Origin: Burkholderiaceae bacterium
Lineage (GTDB): Bacteria > Pseudomonadota > Gammaproteobacteria > Burkholderiales > Burkholderiaceae_C
Assembly: GCA_023150375.1 (NCBI GenBank)
Contig: JAKLLA010000002.1
Coordinates: 1-64,000 of the forward strand
DNA length: 64,000 nucleotides
Direction: 5' to 3'
The notes beneath the pieces were generated by a model. That model was given only the letters and a program-made list of their open reading frames with translations, did no database searches and was not told where the DNA came from. A program made the translations under genes and the position numbers. Positions 19,412 through 29,497 of the stretch are shown in pieces; positions within the stretch are counted from its first letter, which is position 1; each line of letters begins with the position of its first letter.

Positions 19412-20149
19412 TCAGACCGGCAGAAGGTTCAAAAAGAATCGCCCCAGCCAGCCTATTCCCTGCGCGTCGGCCTGCTGGCCGCGCCCGCGCTGCTGCACCC
19501 GCACATTGGCGATCTGCGCCGAGGCCACGGTGTTGCCGGGCTGGATCGAGCGCGGGTCGACCTGGCCGGAGAAGCGCAGCACATCGACGTTCTCGTTCAC
19601 GCCGATCTGCTTCTCGCCGGCGATGACCAGGTGACCGTTGGGCAGCACCTCGATCACGGTGGCGGTGATCGTGCCCTCGAACTTGTTGGTGTTCTCGGTG
19701 CCGCCCTTGCCGGCGAAGCTGTTGCCGCTGGAGGCGCCGACACCCAGCTTGCCCAGCAGCGGCGCCTTCAGGAAGGGAAAGCCGGTGATCGAGGCGTCGA
19801 CCGAGCCGCTCTTCTCCACCGAGCTGGTCGAGGTGGCGCTGGCGCTGACCTTCTCGACGATCTGCACGGTCAGCGTGTCGCCCACCAGGCGGGCGCGGTG
19901 GTCCTCGAACAGCGGGCGGTACTGCACGGCCTGGAAGATCGCGCCGTTGTTCACCGGCGCGGGCGCCACCACCACCGGGCGGGCGCTGCTGACCGGCGGC
20001 AGCTCCACCTGGGCGCTCTGCGGCATCAGGCTGCAGCCAGCCAGCGGCAGCAGCAGCGCGGGCAGCAGGGCACGACGGCCGGCGACGCGGACGACGCACC
20101 CGGTGACGGAGTCCGGGATGCGGCGGACCCGGCGCGACACAGTGCTCAT
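19412..20149 (-). CDS. flgH: Flagellar L-ring lipoprotein FlgH
   Basis: Lipobox LPLAGC; GAIFQAVQYRPLFEDHRARLVGDTLTVQIVEKVSASATS; GHLVIAGEKQIGVNENVDVLRFSGQVDPRSI. Confidence 0.95.
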   Translation of the reverse strand: MSTVSRRVRRIPDSVTGCVVRVAGRRALLPALLLPLAGCSLMPQSAQVELPPVSSARPVVVAPAPVNNGAIFQAVQYRPLFEDHRARLVGDTLTVQIVEKVSASATSTSSVEKSGSVDASITGFPFLKAPLLGKLGVGASSGNSFAGKGGTENTNKFEGTITATVIEVLPNGHLVIAGEKQIGVNENVDVLRFSGQVDPRSIQPGNTVASAQIANVRVQQRGRGQQADAQGIGWLGRFFLNLLPV

Positions 20150-20163
20150 GATCGCCCCCGGGC

Positions 20164-20946
20164 TCACAGCTGCGCCAGACGCTGCAGCATCTGGTCGGAC
20201 GTGGAGATGGCCTTCGAGTTCAGCTCGTAGGCGCGCTGGGTCTGGATCATCGTCACCAGCTCCTCGACCACGTTGACGTTGGAGGTCTCGACGAAGCCCT
20301 GCGTCAGCGCACCCATGCCGTCGGCGCCCGGCGCGCCGGTGTTGGGCGTCCCGGAGGCCGCGGTCTCGGCGAAGAGGTTGCCGCCCTTGGCCTCCAGGCC
20401 GGCGGGGTTGACGAAGTTGGCGATCTGGATCTGGCCACGCACCTCGCTGGCCGCCTGGCCGGGCAGCTGCACGCTCACCGTGCCGTCGGCTGCCACGGTG
20501 ATGGACTGGGCGTTGGGCGGTATCGTGATGCCCGGCAGCACCGCATAACCGGCGTTGGTCACCAGCTGGCCGGTCGAGCTGAGCTGGAAGGAGCCGTCGC
20601 GGGTGTAGGCCGTGCTGCCGTCGGGCATCTGGATCTGGAAGAAGCCGCTGCCCTTGATGGCCATGTCCAGCGGGTTGCTGCTCTGCTGCAGGTTGCCCTG
20701 GCTGAACTGGCGCGCGGTGGCCACGGTGCGCACGCCCAGGCCCATCTGCACGCCGGTGGGCAGCTGGGTCTGGTCGGAACTGGCCGCGCCGGCCTGGCGC
20801 AGGGTCTGGTACATGAGGTCCTCGAAGACCGCATGCTCCTTCTTGTAGCCGTTGGTGCCGACGTTGGCGAGGTTGTGCGACACGACGTCCAGCTGGGTCT
20901 GCTGGGCCTCCATGCCGCTCTTCGAAATCCACAGGGCACGCATCAT
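20164..20946 (-). CDS. flgG: Flagellar distal rod protein FlgG
   Basis: [78 protein letters not shown]. Confidence 0.96.
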   Translation of the reverse strand: MMRALWISKSGMEAQQTQLDVVSHNLANVGTNGYKKEHAVFEDLMYQTLRQAGAASSDQTQLPTGVQMGLGVRTVATARQFSQGNLQQSSNPLDMAIKGSGFFQIQMPDGSTAYTRDGSFQLSSTGQLVTNAGYAVLPGITIPPNAQSITVAADGTVSVQLPGQAASEVRGQIQIANFVNPAGLEAKGGNLFAETAASGTPNTGAPGADGMGALTQGFVETSNVNVVEELVTMIQTQRAYELNSKAISTSDQMLQRLAQL

Positions 20947-20989
20947 GGCGGGGCTCCTTCTGCGGCGCCGTGCGGCGCCGGATTCAAGC

Positions 20990-21718
20990 TCAGTTGAGCG
21001 ACAGCAGCTGCTGGGCCTGCTGCTCGTCCTTCTCGGCGGTCTGCATCGAGCGCATCTGCATCTCGAACTGGCGCGCCGCGGAGATCATCGCCACCATGGT
21101 CTCGACCGCACTCACGTTCGAGCCCTCCAGCGCGCCGTCCTGCAGCCGCGCCGCGGGGTCGGCCGGCAGGGCGTCGCCGGCGGCGGCGCGGAACAGGCCG
21201 TCGTCGCCGCGCTGCAGCGGCTCGGCCGGCGTGACCAGCTTCAGGCGCCCCACCGGCGTGATCGACCCGTTGGGCGCCCGGGCGGTGATCGTGCCGTCGC
21301 CGGCGATCTGCACCTCGCTGCCGGCCGGCAGCGTGATCGGCCCGCCCTCGCCCAGCACGCTCAGGCCGCTGCGGTTGACCAGGGTGCCGTCGCTGGTGAC
21401 ATCCAGCGAGCCGGCGCGGGTGTAGGCCTCGGTGCCGTCGCGCGCCTGCACCGCCAGCCAGGCGTTGCCCTGCATGGCCACGTCCAGGTTGCGGCCGGTG
21501 GCGGCCACCACGCCGGGCTCGGGGTTGTAGCCCACCGTGGTCTCGAGCGCATAGGCGCGCGTGGTGGCGCCGTCGCCGCGCACCGGCACGGCCCGGAAGG
21601 CCTGCATCTCGGCCCGGAAGCCCTGCGTGGAGACGTTGGCGAGGTTGTTCGACAGCAGCTCCTGGCGCTGCATCGTCGCCTTGGCGCCCCCCATCGAAAG
21701 GTAGATCCTGCGGTCCAT
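20990..21718 (-). CDS. flgF: Flagellar proximal rod protein FlgF
   Basis: [44 protein letters not shown]; operon position. Confidence 0.94.
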   Translation of the reverse strand: MDRRIYLSMGGAKATMQRQELLSNNLANVSTQGFRAEMQAFRAVPVRGDGATTRAYALETTVGYNPEPGVVAATGRNLDVAMQGNAWLAVQARDGTEAYTRAGSLDVTSDGTLVNRSGLSVLGEGGPITLPAGSEVQIAGDGTITARAPNGSITPVGRLKLVTPAEPLQRGDDGLFRAAAGDALPADPAARLQDGALEGSNVSAVETMVAMISAARQFEMQMRSMQTAEKDEQQAQQLLSLN

Positions 21719-21765
21719 GTCGGCTCCTGGTCAGGCGGTGGACAAGCCGGTGGCGGTCGCCGTCG

Positions 21766-23070
21766 TCAACGCAGCGACACCAGCGTCTGCAGCACCGAGT
21801 CCTGCGTCTTGATGGTCTGCGCGTTGGCCTGGTAGATGCGCTGGGCGGTGATCATGTTGACCAGCTCGGAGGTCAGGTCGACGTTGGACTCCTCCAGCGC
21901 GCCCGACTGCAGCGAACCCAGGCTGCCCGACTGCGGCGCGCCCACGCTGTGCGCCAGGCCGGACTCGCCGGTGGCGCGCCAGAGGTTGCCGCCCAGGGGC
22001 TGCAGGCCCTGCGGGTTGCGGAAGTTCGCCAGCGGAATCTGCCCGGCCGCGGCGGTCTGGCCGTTGGTGTAGCTGGCCGTCAGGATGCCGTCGGCGCCGA
22101 CGCTGATGTCGGCGATGCGCCCGGGCGCGCGCCCGCCGACCTGGTTCAGGTCGGTCACGCTGAACTGCGAGGCGAACTGGGTGATGCCGCGCAGGTCCAC
22201 GCCACCGGTCTGGGTGGCCGGGTCGTAGGTCATCGTCACCGCGGTGTGCGTGCCGCTGGCCGGAATGGTCAGGCTGAAGCGGGGCGTGCCCACCACGTTG
22301 CCGCCCGCGTCGAAGGTCAGCTCCTGCAGCACCGCATTGCCGTCCACATCGGTCAGCAGGGCCCCGTCGGCGGTGGCGTAGACCTCCCAGAGGTCGTTGG
22401 TGGCCGGGTCGGCGGAGGGATCGCCCTCCTGCGTCTTGCGGAAGTAGTAGCTCACCTCCACTGCCTCGCCGGCGTCGTCGTAGACGGTCATCGAGGTGGC
22501 GTGGTTGTAGGTGCTGGGCAGCGCCGGGTCGAAGTCGGCGGTGATCACGTTGCCGCGCGCGTCGAGGTTGACCTCGGCCGAGACGCCGGTGCTCATCGCC
22601 GGCGCGATCAGCCCGGTGGGCAGCTGCAGCGGCGCGAGCGTGCTGCGGTCGATCTGGCCCACCCCGTCCAGGGCGTAGCCCAGCAGCTTGGCACCGTCGG
22701 TGGTGACGATGAAGCCTTCCTTGTCGAGCTTGAACTGGCCGTTGCGGGTGTACAGCGGCAGCGCATCGGCGCCGGCATCCGAGCCGGTGTCCTGCACCAT
22801 GAAGAATCCCGCGCCGTTGATGGCGATGTCCAGCGGGTTGCTGGTGCTGGTGATCGAGCCCTGGCTGAACTGCTGCGCCACGTCGGCCAGGCGCACGCCG
22901 ATGCCGATGTTGCCGGTCATCAGGCCGTTCACCGAGGTGGCGTACATGTCGGCGAACTCGGCGCGCGAGGACTTCGCACCGTAGGTGTTGGCATTGGCGA
23001 TGTTGTTGCCGATCACCTCCAGGTTCTTGCTGGAAGCGTTCAGTCCGGACAGGCCTTGCTGGAAGTTCAT
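21766..23070 (-). CDS. flgE: Flagellar hook protein FlgE
   Basis: MNFQQGLSGLNASSKNLEVIGNNIANANTYGAKSSRAEFADMYA; C-terminal VDLTSELVNMITAQRIYQANAQTIKTQDSVLQTLVSLR. Confidence 0.96.
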   Translation of the reverse strand: MNFQQGLSGLNASSKNLEVIGNNIANANTYGAKSSRAEFADMYATSVNGLMTGNIGIGVRLADVAQQFSQGSITSTSNPLDIAINGAGFFMVQDTGSDAGADALPLYTRNGQFKLDKEGFIVTTDGAKLLGYALDGVGQIDRSTLAPLQLPTGLIAPAMSTGVSAEVNLDARGNVITADFDPALPSTYNHATSMTVYDDAGEAVEVSYYFRKTQEGDPSADPATNDLWEVYATADGALLTDVDGNAVLQELTFDAGGNVVGTPRFSLTIPASGTHTAVTMTYDPATQTGGVDLRGITQFASQFSVTDLNQVGGRAPGRIADISVGADGILTASYTNGQTAAAGQIPLANFRNPQGLQPLGGNLWRATGESGLAHSVGAPQSGSLGSLQSGALEESNVDLTSELVNMITAQRIYQANAQTIKTQDSVLQTLVSLR

Positions 23071-23125
23071 GGGGGGCTCCTGGGTCGGATGGGTCGTGGC
23101 AGCGGGGTCGACGCGCGGCTGCCGC

Positions 23126-23794
23126 TCAGTTGGAGAAGGCCTTGACGTCGCCGTAGGCCACGCTGGCACCGCTGGCGAGCTGCAGCGTCAGCGTGCCCTC
23201 GACGCTGCTGACGGACTGGACCTCGTCGCGCATCAGCGTGGTGGCACCCACGCTCTGGGTGCCGCTGGTGGCGGCAACGCGGAAGCGCAGGCCGCTGGTA
23301 TCGCCGAGGCCCTCGGGTGCGCTCCAGGTGAAGCCATGGCGCCCGGCGGTCTCGGCCCCCAGGTCGATCGTGTCGACCACCCGGCCGGCGCCGTTGACCA
23401 CCTCGACCTTCACCGCGTCGGCCGCACCGGCCAGGTCGAAGGCAGCCTGCGCCCGGCCGTCCTGCACGTTCAGCGCGTTGCCTTGCACGAGCACGCCGCG
23501 CCCGACCAGCGAGGCGCCCTGCAGCGCCTGCAGCTGCAGGAACTGCGCGCTCATCGACTGGATGCTCTCGTTGACGCGGTCCAGCCCCGAGACGGTATTG
23601 ATCTGCGCCATCTGGCTGGTGACCTGGGCGTTGTCGGTCGGATTCAGCGGGTCCTGGTTCTTCATCTGCGCCACCAGCAGCTTCAGGAAGCGCTCCGAGG
23701 TCTCGGTGGTGGCGCTGCGGCTGCTGCTGCTGCCGGAGAGCTGCTGGTACAGCGCGGCGGCATCGCTGCCGGCGGTGACGGAGGAGGTGCTCAT
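23126..23794 (-). CDS. flgD: Flagellar hook-capping protein FlgD
   Basis: ERFLKLLVAQMKNQDPLNPTDNAQVTSQMAQINTVSGLDRVNESI. Confidence 0.95.
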   Translation of the reverse strand: MSTSSVTAGSDAAALYQQLSGSSSSRSATTETSERFLKLLVAQMKNQDPLNPTDNAQVTSQMAQINTVSGLDRVNESIQSMSAQFLQLQALQGASLVGRGVLVQGNALNVQDGRAQAAFDLAGAADAVKVEVVNGAGRVVDTIDLGAETAGRHGFTWSAPEGLGDTSGLRFRVAATSGTQSVGATTLMRDEVQSVSSVEGTLTLQLASGASVAYGDVKAFSN

Positions 23795-23828
23795 GCGTGG
23801 CCTTGTTCGTGATCGACGCCGGGCGGCG

Positions 23829-24239
23829 TCAGTTGCCCTGACCCATCTGCAGCGTCTTGAGCAGCAGCGTCTTGGCGGTGTTCATCACTTCGACGTTGTT
23901 CTGGTACGAGCGCGACGCGGAGATCATGTTGACCATCTCCTCCACCGCGTTGACGTTGCTGTAGGTGATGTAGCCGTCCGCATCGGCGGCGGGGTGCTTG
24001 GGGTCGTGCACGCGGCGCCCGGCGCTCTGGTCCTCCAGCACCTGGGCGACGCGCACGCCGGCGGTGCCGAGCTCGCCCATCGGCTGGGTCTGGAACAGCA
24101 CCTGGCGGGCCTTGAAGCTCTGCCCGTCGGGTCCGGCCACGGTGTCGGCGTTGGCCAGGTTGGTGGCCACGGTGTTCAGGCGCTGGCTCTGCGCGCTGAC
24201 CGCGCTGCCGGCCACGCCGAAGATGGCGAGCATGGACAT
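23829..24239 (-). CDS. flgC: Flagellar rod protein FlgC
   Basis: MSMLAIFGVAGSAVSAQSQRLNTVATNLANADTV...; YSNVNAVEEMVNMISASRSYQNNVEVMNTAKTLLLKTL. Confidence 0.95.
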   Translation of the reverse strand: MSMLAIFGVAGSAVSAQSQRLNTVATNLANADTVAGPDGQSFKARQVLFQTQPMGELGTAGVRVAQVLEDQSAGRRVHDPKHPAADADGYITYSNVNAVEEMVNMISASRSYQNNVEVMNTAKTLLLKTLQMGQGN

Positions 24240-24267
24240 GGCTGATCTCCGGAAGGCTCGAAGGGGC

Positions 24268-24672
24268 TCACTGGCCCTTGATGGCGTTGAGCATCGTGCT
24301 CACGCTGCCGTTGAGGAAGCGCAGGCTGGCCTCGTACTTCACCGCGTTGTCGGCGAAGTTGGCCCGCTCGCGGTCCATGTCGACCGTGTTGCGGTCGAGG
24401 TTGGTCTGGCTCGGCGCGGCGTACAGCAGGCCGCGCTCGCTGTCCGCCCCGGCGCGCGGCGACAGGTGGCCGGCGTGCGTGGCCGCGAGCATCTGCGGTC
24501 GCGCCTGCGTGCCGGTGGCCTGGCGCAGCGCGGTGGCGAAGTCCATGTCGCGCGCCACATAGCCCGGTGTGTCGGCGTTGGCGATGTTGCTGGCCAGCAG
24601 GCGCTGCCGCTCGGCGCGCAGCACCAGGGCCTGGGACTGGAAGGCGAGCGTGTCGGACAGACGGTCGATCAT
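24268..24672 (-). CDS. flgB: Flagellar rod protein FlgB
   Basis: MIDRLSDTLAFQSQALVLRAERQRLLASNIANADTPGYVARDMDF...VDMDRERANFADNAVKYEASLRFLN. Confidence 0.95.
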   Translation of the reverse strand: MIDRLSDTLAFQSQALVLRAERQRLLASNIANADTPGYVARDMDFATALRQATGTQARPQMLAATHAGHLSPRAGADSERGLLYAAPSQTNLDRNTVDMDRERANFADNAVKYEASLRFLNGSVSTMLNAIKGQ

Positions 24673-24857
24673 GGGGCCGGAGGAAGGAAGGCAGACAGCG
24701 GGGTGTCGATCGTGGCCGCGGCGCCCCGGTGGCGGGACGGACGACGGCTTCGCAGCATTCTTGGTGCGCCCTCCTGCGAACATGAGCGCGATAAGCGGCG
24801 CGACAACCGGCCATCTCCGCGCTTGCCGCCCGGGCGGCCGACCTACAGTGACGCCCC

Positions 24858-25673
24858 ATGATCCCCTGCCCTGCCCTGTCCGCACGCCCGCCGTGCCGGC
24901 GCGCGCCCGCGCTCCTGCGCGTGCTGCGGCCTGCCCTGGTCGTCGCGGCGCTGGGCACGGCCGGGCTGGTCACGGCAGCCGCCGCAGGCGATGCCGTCGG
25001 ATCGCCGGCCCAGGCGAACCCGGCCGCGCCGGCCGCCGACCTGGCCACGGCCGCCCTGGGCTCGATCCAGCAGGCTCTGGCCGCCGCGCAGCGCGAGCAG
25101 CCGCTGCCCGCCGGGGCGCGGGTGGAGGTCGTGCCGGGAACGCTCGACGCACGACTGCGCCTGGCGCCTTGTCGGCGCATCGAACCCTACCTGCCGGCCG
25201 GCAGCCGGGCCTGGGGCCGCACCCGGGTGGGGCTGCGCTGTATCGACGGCCCGGTGCGCTGGAACGTCTACCTGCCGCTGACGGTGCACGTCTGGGCCCC
25301 GGCCCTGGTCAGCACCACGGCGCTGCCGGCCGGGCATGTGCTCTCGGCGGCCGATCTGCGCAGCGCCGAAGTCGACCTGGCCGAGCGCCCGGCGCGGGCC
25401 TACCGCACCCCGGCCGAGCTGATCGGCCGCAGCCTGGCCGTGGCCCTGCCGGCCGGCGCCACGCTGCGCAGCGACCTGCTGCGCCTGCGCCAGTGGTTCC
25501 AGGCCGGCGACCGCGTGACCGTGGTGGCGCAGGGGCGCGGCTACAGCGTTTCCGGCGAGGCCCAGGCGCTGGGCAACGGCATCGAAGGCCAGAACGTCCG
25601 GCTGCGCACCGACAGCGGCCGCATCCTGACCGCCCGGCCGGTGGCCGAGCGCCGTGTGGAGCTGCTGCCGTGA
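24858..25673 (+). CDS. flgA: Flagellar P-ring assembly chaperone FlgA
   Basis: Signal peptide; ...RIEPYLPAGSRAWGRTRVGLRCIDGPVRWNVYLPLTVHVWAPALV...AGDRVTVVAQGRGYSVSGEAQALGNGIEGQNVRLR; divergent from flgB. Confidence 0.94.
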   Translation: MIPCPALSARPPCRRAPALLRVLRPALVVAALGTAGLVTAAAAGDAVGSPAQANPAAPAADLATAALGSIQQALAAAQREQPLPAGARVEVVPGTLDARLRLAPCRRIEPYLPAGSRAWGRTRVGLRCIDGPVRWNVYLPLTVHVWAPALVSTTALPAGHVLSAADLRSAEVDLAERPARAYRTPAELIGRSLAVALPAGATLRSDLLRLRQWFQAGDRVTVVAQGRGYSVSGEAQALGNGIEGQNVRLRTDSGRILTARPVAERRVELLP

Positions 25674-25754
25674 TGCCGCGGGCCCGCCCGGCGCTGCCGC
25701 CCACCGCTTTCGCGGGGCCCTGCCTCCCCCTCATCGAAAGGGGGCGGCCCTCCC

Positions 25755-25781
25755 TCAAGTCCGACCCGAGCGCTCCGAAAA
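25755..25781 (+). promoter_or_regulatory. Putative sigma-28 (FliA) promoter upstream of flgM
   Basis: TCAAGTCC-N11-TCCGAAAA, close to the TAAAGTTT-N11-GCCGATAA consensus with correct spacing; ~170 bp before flgM. Confidence 0.5.
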
Positions 25782-25953
25782 CGGGTGGGACAGCGCTGCG
25801 GAGCCTTCGCAAGCGCAGAACCGAAGTCGTCGACGGCGCAAATCGCCGGGCCATGCCCCCGGACGATCGACACCCTGACGCACAATCGGCGCCGGCAGAT
25901 TCCCGCATGAGCCCTCCCATCGGCGGGCCGATTCCGGCGCGAAGGAGTACGTG

Positions 25954-26280
25954 ATGAAAATCGGCAACACGGCAAACACCCCCAACGTCGCCCCCGTCGG
26001 CCAGCCGGCCACCCGGGGAGCGTCGGAAGGTGCACGCCCAGGCGGTGCCGCCCCCGCGGGCCAGGCCGGCGAGGCCAGCACGACCGTCAGCCTGTCGGGT
26101 GCAGCCAAGGCCCTGCTCGACGGCGTCGACCCGGCCGACGGCAGCTTCGATGCGCAGAAGGTCGAGCAGGTGCGCCAGGCGATCGCCGACGGCCGCTACC
26201 AGGTGAACGCCGAAGTGATCGCCGACAAGCTGCTTGCCAACGCCCAGGAGATCCTGGGTCGCGGCAACCCCGCCCGCTGA
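25954..26280 (+). CDS. flgM: Anti-sigma-28 factor FlgM
   Basis: MKIGNTANTPNVAPV...TVSLSGAAKALLDG...DAQKVEQVRQAIADGRYQVNAEVIADKLLANAQEIL. Confidence 0.94.
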   Translation: MKIGNTANTPNVAPVGQPATRGASEGARPGGAAPAGQAGEASTTVSLSGAAKALLDGVDPADGSFDAQKVEQVRQAIADGRYQVNAEVIADKLLANAQEILGRGNPAR

Positions 26281-26383
26281 TGCCCGGCGGCCTGCTGCGG
26301 CCGCCCGCCGTCCCCGCCGCACCGACCGGCCTGCGCCCGGGTCGAGCCGCGGCATCGCCAGACCCCTCGCCGAGCGACCTGCC

Positions 26384-26794
26384 ATGAACGCCATGCTGCC
26401 CCCCTCCGCCCCGAACGAGGGCCCCTCCGACCGCGGTGCGCCGGAGGGTGCCCTGGAAGGGTTGATCCTGGCGGTGGAGTCCGAACTCGGCGACCTCGGC
26501 GAAGCCCTGCGGCGGCGCGACATCGGGGCGATCGAATCGCATGCCCAGGCCCTGCACCGGGCGCTCGAGCAGGCGGTCGACGGCTTCGGGCGGGCCGCCC
26601 GCGGCGGCGGCGGCGTGCCGCCGGCCCTGCGCTCGCGGCTGATGTCGGCCAGCGGCGCCGTGGCCGCGCAGCGCGAGTCGCTGGCGCGCGCCACCGTCGC
26701 CCTCGACCGGGCCATGGAGGCCCTGATGCCCGGCGGCACACCGGCCTTCTACGGCAGCACCGGCAACCGGCGACTCGGCCTGTATCAGAGCTGA
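26384..26794 (+). CDS. flgN: Flagellar export chaperone FlgN
   Basis: 137-aa helical protein directly after flgM; C-terminal FYGSTGNRRLGLYQS. Confidence 0.8.
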   Translation: MNAMLPPSAPNEGPSDRGAPEGALEGLILAVESELGDLGEALRRRDIGAIESHAQALHRALEQAVDGFGRAARGGGGVPPALRSRLMSASGAVAAQRESLARATVALDRAMEALMPGGTPAFYGSTGNRRLGLYQS

Positions 26795-26819
26795 CCGGTC
26801 CGGACGACCGCGCCGGCAG

Positions 26820-26854
26820 CCCCTTCAGCGCCCTCGGCGCGGGCGCTGAAGGGG
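26820..26854. terminator. Hairpin, putative terminator after flgN
   Basis: ccccttcagcgccc-tcggcgc-gggcgctgaagggg: perfect 14-bp stem, 7-nt loop, no T-tract. Confidence 0.6.
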
Positions 26855-26908
26855 CGCCAACGCCAACGACAACGGCCCCCGCGGGGGCCGTTGTCGTTGG
26901 CGTTGGCG
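26855..26908. repeat. Perfect 54-bp palindrome (26-bp arms, 2-bp self-complementary centre)
   Basis: cgccaacgccaacgacaacggccccc-gc-gggggccgttgtcgttggcgttggcg read directly; abuts the preceding hairpin and lies between convergent genes. Confidence 0.9.
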
Positions 26909-26947
26909 TCATGGTCCACCGCGACGCGGACCCGGGCCGGGAGGAGG

Positions 26948-27325
26948 TCAGTCGTCGCGCCGCGACACGCCCACGGCCACCGCCGCGCGCACCAGGTCCT
27001 GCACCAGCGCCGCATCCACCGGCTGGCTGTAGCGCTGCTTGAGATGCCGGATGCCCTTGCCGACCCCCTCGAGCTCGGGGAACTCGGCCCCGAGCAGGGC
27101 ACCGTTGAAGACCTGCAGGTGCGCATGCGCCTTGTGCGTGACGATGGCCAGCAGGTTGCGCCCCTCGCTCACGAAGGTCAGGTTGCCCCACTTCACGCTC
27201 TGCTCGAGCTGCGGCGCCGCCGCCAGCACCGCCTGCTGCAGCGCGCGCGCCGTCGCCACCTGGTTGGGAGCGAGCGTGTCGAAGTAGGTCGCCACGAGGG
27301 CGCTGGGTCGGACTAGATGGCGCAT
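26948..27325 (-). CDS. DUF1801 (YdhG-like) domain protein
   Basis: VATARALQQAVLAAAPQLEQSVKWGNLTFVSEGRNLLAIVTHKAHAHLQVFNGALL...GKGIRHLKQRYSQPVDAALVQDLVRAAV. Confidence 0.75.
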   Translation of the reverse strand: MRHLVRPSALVATYFDTLAPNQVATARALQQAVLAAAPQLEQSVKWGNLTFVSEGRNLLAIVTHKAHAHLQVFNGALLGAEFPELEGVGKGIRHLKQRYSQPVDAALVQDLVRAAVAVGVSRRDD

Positions 27326-27489
27326 GGGAGGTTTCCGTCTCGCACGAGGCGACCGTCACCGCCCCGCAGGGCGGCACGACCGGGCGCTGGGCCCGGCCGG
27401 ACAGGGGAGCGCAGCCGGTCGGTGCGGCGGGATGCAAACCCGCCGGGCAGCGGCCCGAACTGAGAAAAATGAGGGATCTGCGTGCAAGT

Positions 27490-27505
27490 CGTGAACAAAA
27501 TCACA
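27490..27505. promoter_or_regulatory. CRP/FNR-superfamily-like palindrome
   Basis: CGTGA-acaaaa-TCACA in an AT-rich stretch upstream of the 27325 gene. Confidence 0.35.
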
Positions 27506-27560
27506 TCAATGCTAACAAACTGCCCCGCGTGATGCCGCAGCGGCATGGTCGCAGGCCCTG

Positions 27561-27884
27561 TCAGTGCAGGTCCGCCGCACGCTGCGGCCACAGCTGCACG
27601 GCCAGCTGGCGCAGTGCACCCCGCCCGCGCCCCAGGGCCAGGCCGAGGCGCTCGCGGGCGTAGACCGGGTCGTCGAGCATGCGATCGACCTGCACCGGCC
27701 AGCCCTCGGCAGCCATCAGGCGCTGAAAGCGCTGCAGCCGGTCGCGTGCCGGCGACGCGCGGCCGGCCTCGGCCTGTCGCGGCGCCCAGGCCGCCATCAG
27801 AGGGGCGAAGGCGGAGGCGCAGCGGAACTCGGTGGGCAACTCCTCGGGCAGGTGTTCCGTCACCTCGGGTCGGGGCAGCATCAT
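27561..27884 (-). CDS. Hypothetical protein (107 aa)
   Basis: Only plausible ORF in the gap; MMLPRPEVTEHLPEELPTEFRCASAFAPLMAAW...; no recognised family. Confidence 0.5.
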   Translation of the reverse strand: MMLPRPEVTEHLPEELPTEFRCASAFAPLMAAWAPRQAEAGRASPARDRLQRFQRLMAAEGWPVQVDRMLDDPVYARERLGLALGRGRGALRQLAVQLWPQRAADLH

Positions 27885-28003
27885 GGCGGTCGATCAGGCT
27901 GGGTCTGCGATGTCAAGCAGCTTAGAGCCCCGCCCCCGCGAATGAAGGATGGAAATGCGCGACCGGGACCGCCCACTCCCGCGCCACCGGCGCCGCCAGG
28001 GCC

Positions 28004-28573
<570 letters not shown>

Positions 28574-28870
28574 GCTGCTGATTCCTGAGAGAAGCTCCCA
28601 GGTCCGGGCGCCGCCCGGCATCACCCCGGGAGGGGTCGCGCGCGTATTTTAAGGAGGCCGCCCGGGGAGCCGCCTTTGTGACGTCGCCGCGACAGCCGCC
28701 GCGCCGCCGTGGCGCCGATGCGGCAATCCCCCCCACGGGCATGCGGTTTCGCGTGCATCACGCTGGCGCGGCGCGCCGGTTCGTGGTGCAGTCAGGCCTG
28801 CAGGGGTTGCGCGAGCCGGTCGAGGCGACTGCCTGTGCGTTCTCGTTCCCCCCGCCCCGGGAGTCCCGCC

Positions 28871-29428
28871 ATGGCGCCCACCTCCAAGCTCCTGCGCCCC
28901 GCCGTCGATCTGCTCGTGCAGTACGCGGCCTATCACCGCGACCAGCGCAACATCGCCACGCACCAGGTCGGCGTCCCGCTGATCGTCTTCGCGCTGGGCG
29001 TGCTGCTGGCCCGGCCGGCGCTGGCCCCGCTGCCCGCGCTCGACTGGGCGCTGACGCCGGCCTGGGCGGCCTGGGGCCTGGCCACGCTGTGGTACCTGAG
29101 CCGCGGCGAGCCGGTGCTCGGCGCGGCGGTGAGCCTGGCCATCGGCGCCCTGGTGGCGCTGGCGCAACCGCTGGGCGCGGCCTCGACCCCCGCCTGGCTC
29201 GCCCTGGGGCTGGGCTGCTTCCTGCTGGGCTGGCTGATCCAGTTCGCCGGCCACTACTACGAGGGGCGCCGGCCGACCTTCGTCGACGACCGCATCGGCC
29301 TGCTGGTCGGGCCGATGTTCGTCACCGCCGAGGCGTTGTTCGCGCTGGGCTGGAAGCCGGCGCTGCAGGCCACCATCGAGCGCCGTGCCGGCCCGGTGGT
29401 GCTGCACGACCTGGCGGCGCGGGCCTGA
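28871..29428 (+). CDS. DUF962 / Mpo1-like membrane protein
   Basis: LLVQYAAYHRDQRNIATHQVGVPLIVFAL...WLIQFAGHYYEGRRPTFVDDRIGLLVGPMFVTAEALF. Confidence 0.88.
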   Translation: MAPTSKLLRPAVDLLVQYAAYHRDQRNIATHQVGVPLIVFALGVLLARPALAPLPALDWALTPAWAAWGLATLWYLSRGEPVLGAAVSLAIGALVALAQPLGAASTPAWLALGLGCFLLGWLIQFAGHYYEGRRPTFVDDRIGLLVGPMFVTAEALFALGWKPALQATIERRAGPVVLHDLAARA

Positions 29429-29497
29429 CTCCCGCCCGAGAGCGCCGGCCGGCTCGAGCGCCCGACCGGCGCCCGATCGACGCCGCGGCCTCGGCGC

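Noticed and set aside
24673-24857. Sigma-54 -24/-12 promoter between flgB and flgA
   Set aside because: GG and GC pairs were found on both strands but with 11- or 12-nt spacing instead of 10, so not supported.
26820-26908. Tandem hairpins as an ANTAR RNA target
   Set aside because: First loop is 7 nt (TCGGCGC) and the second has no real loop; neither fits the 6-nt A1/G4 ANTAR loop rule.
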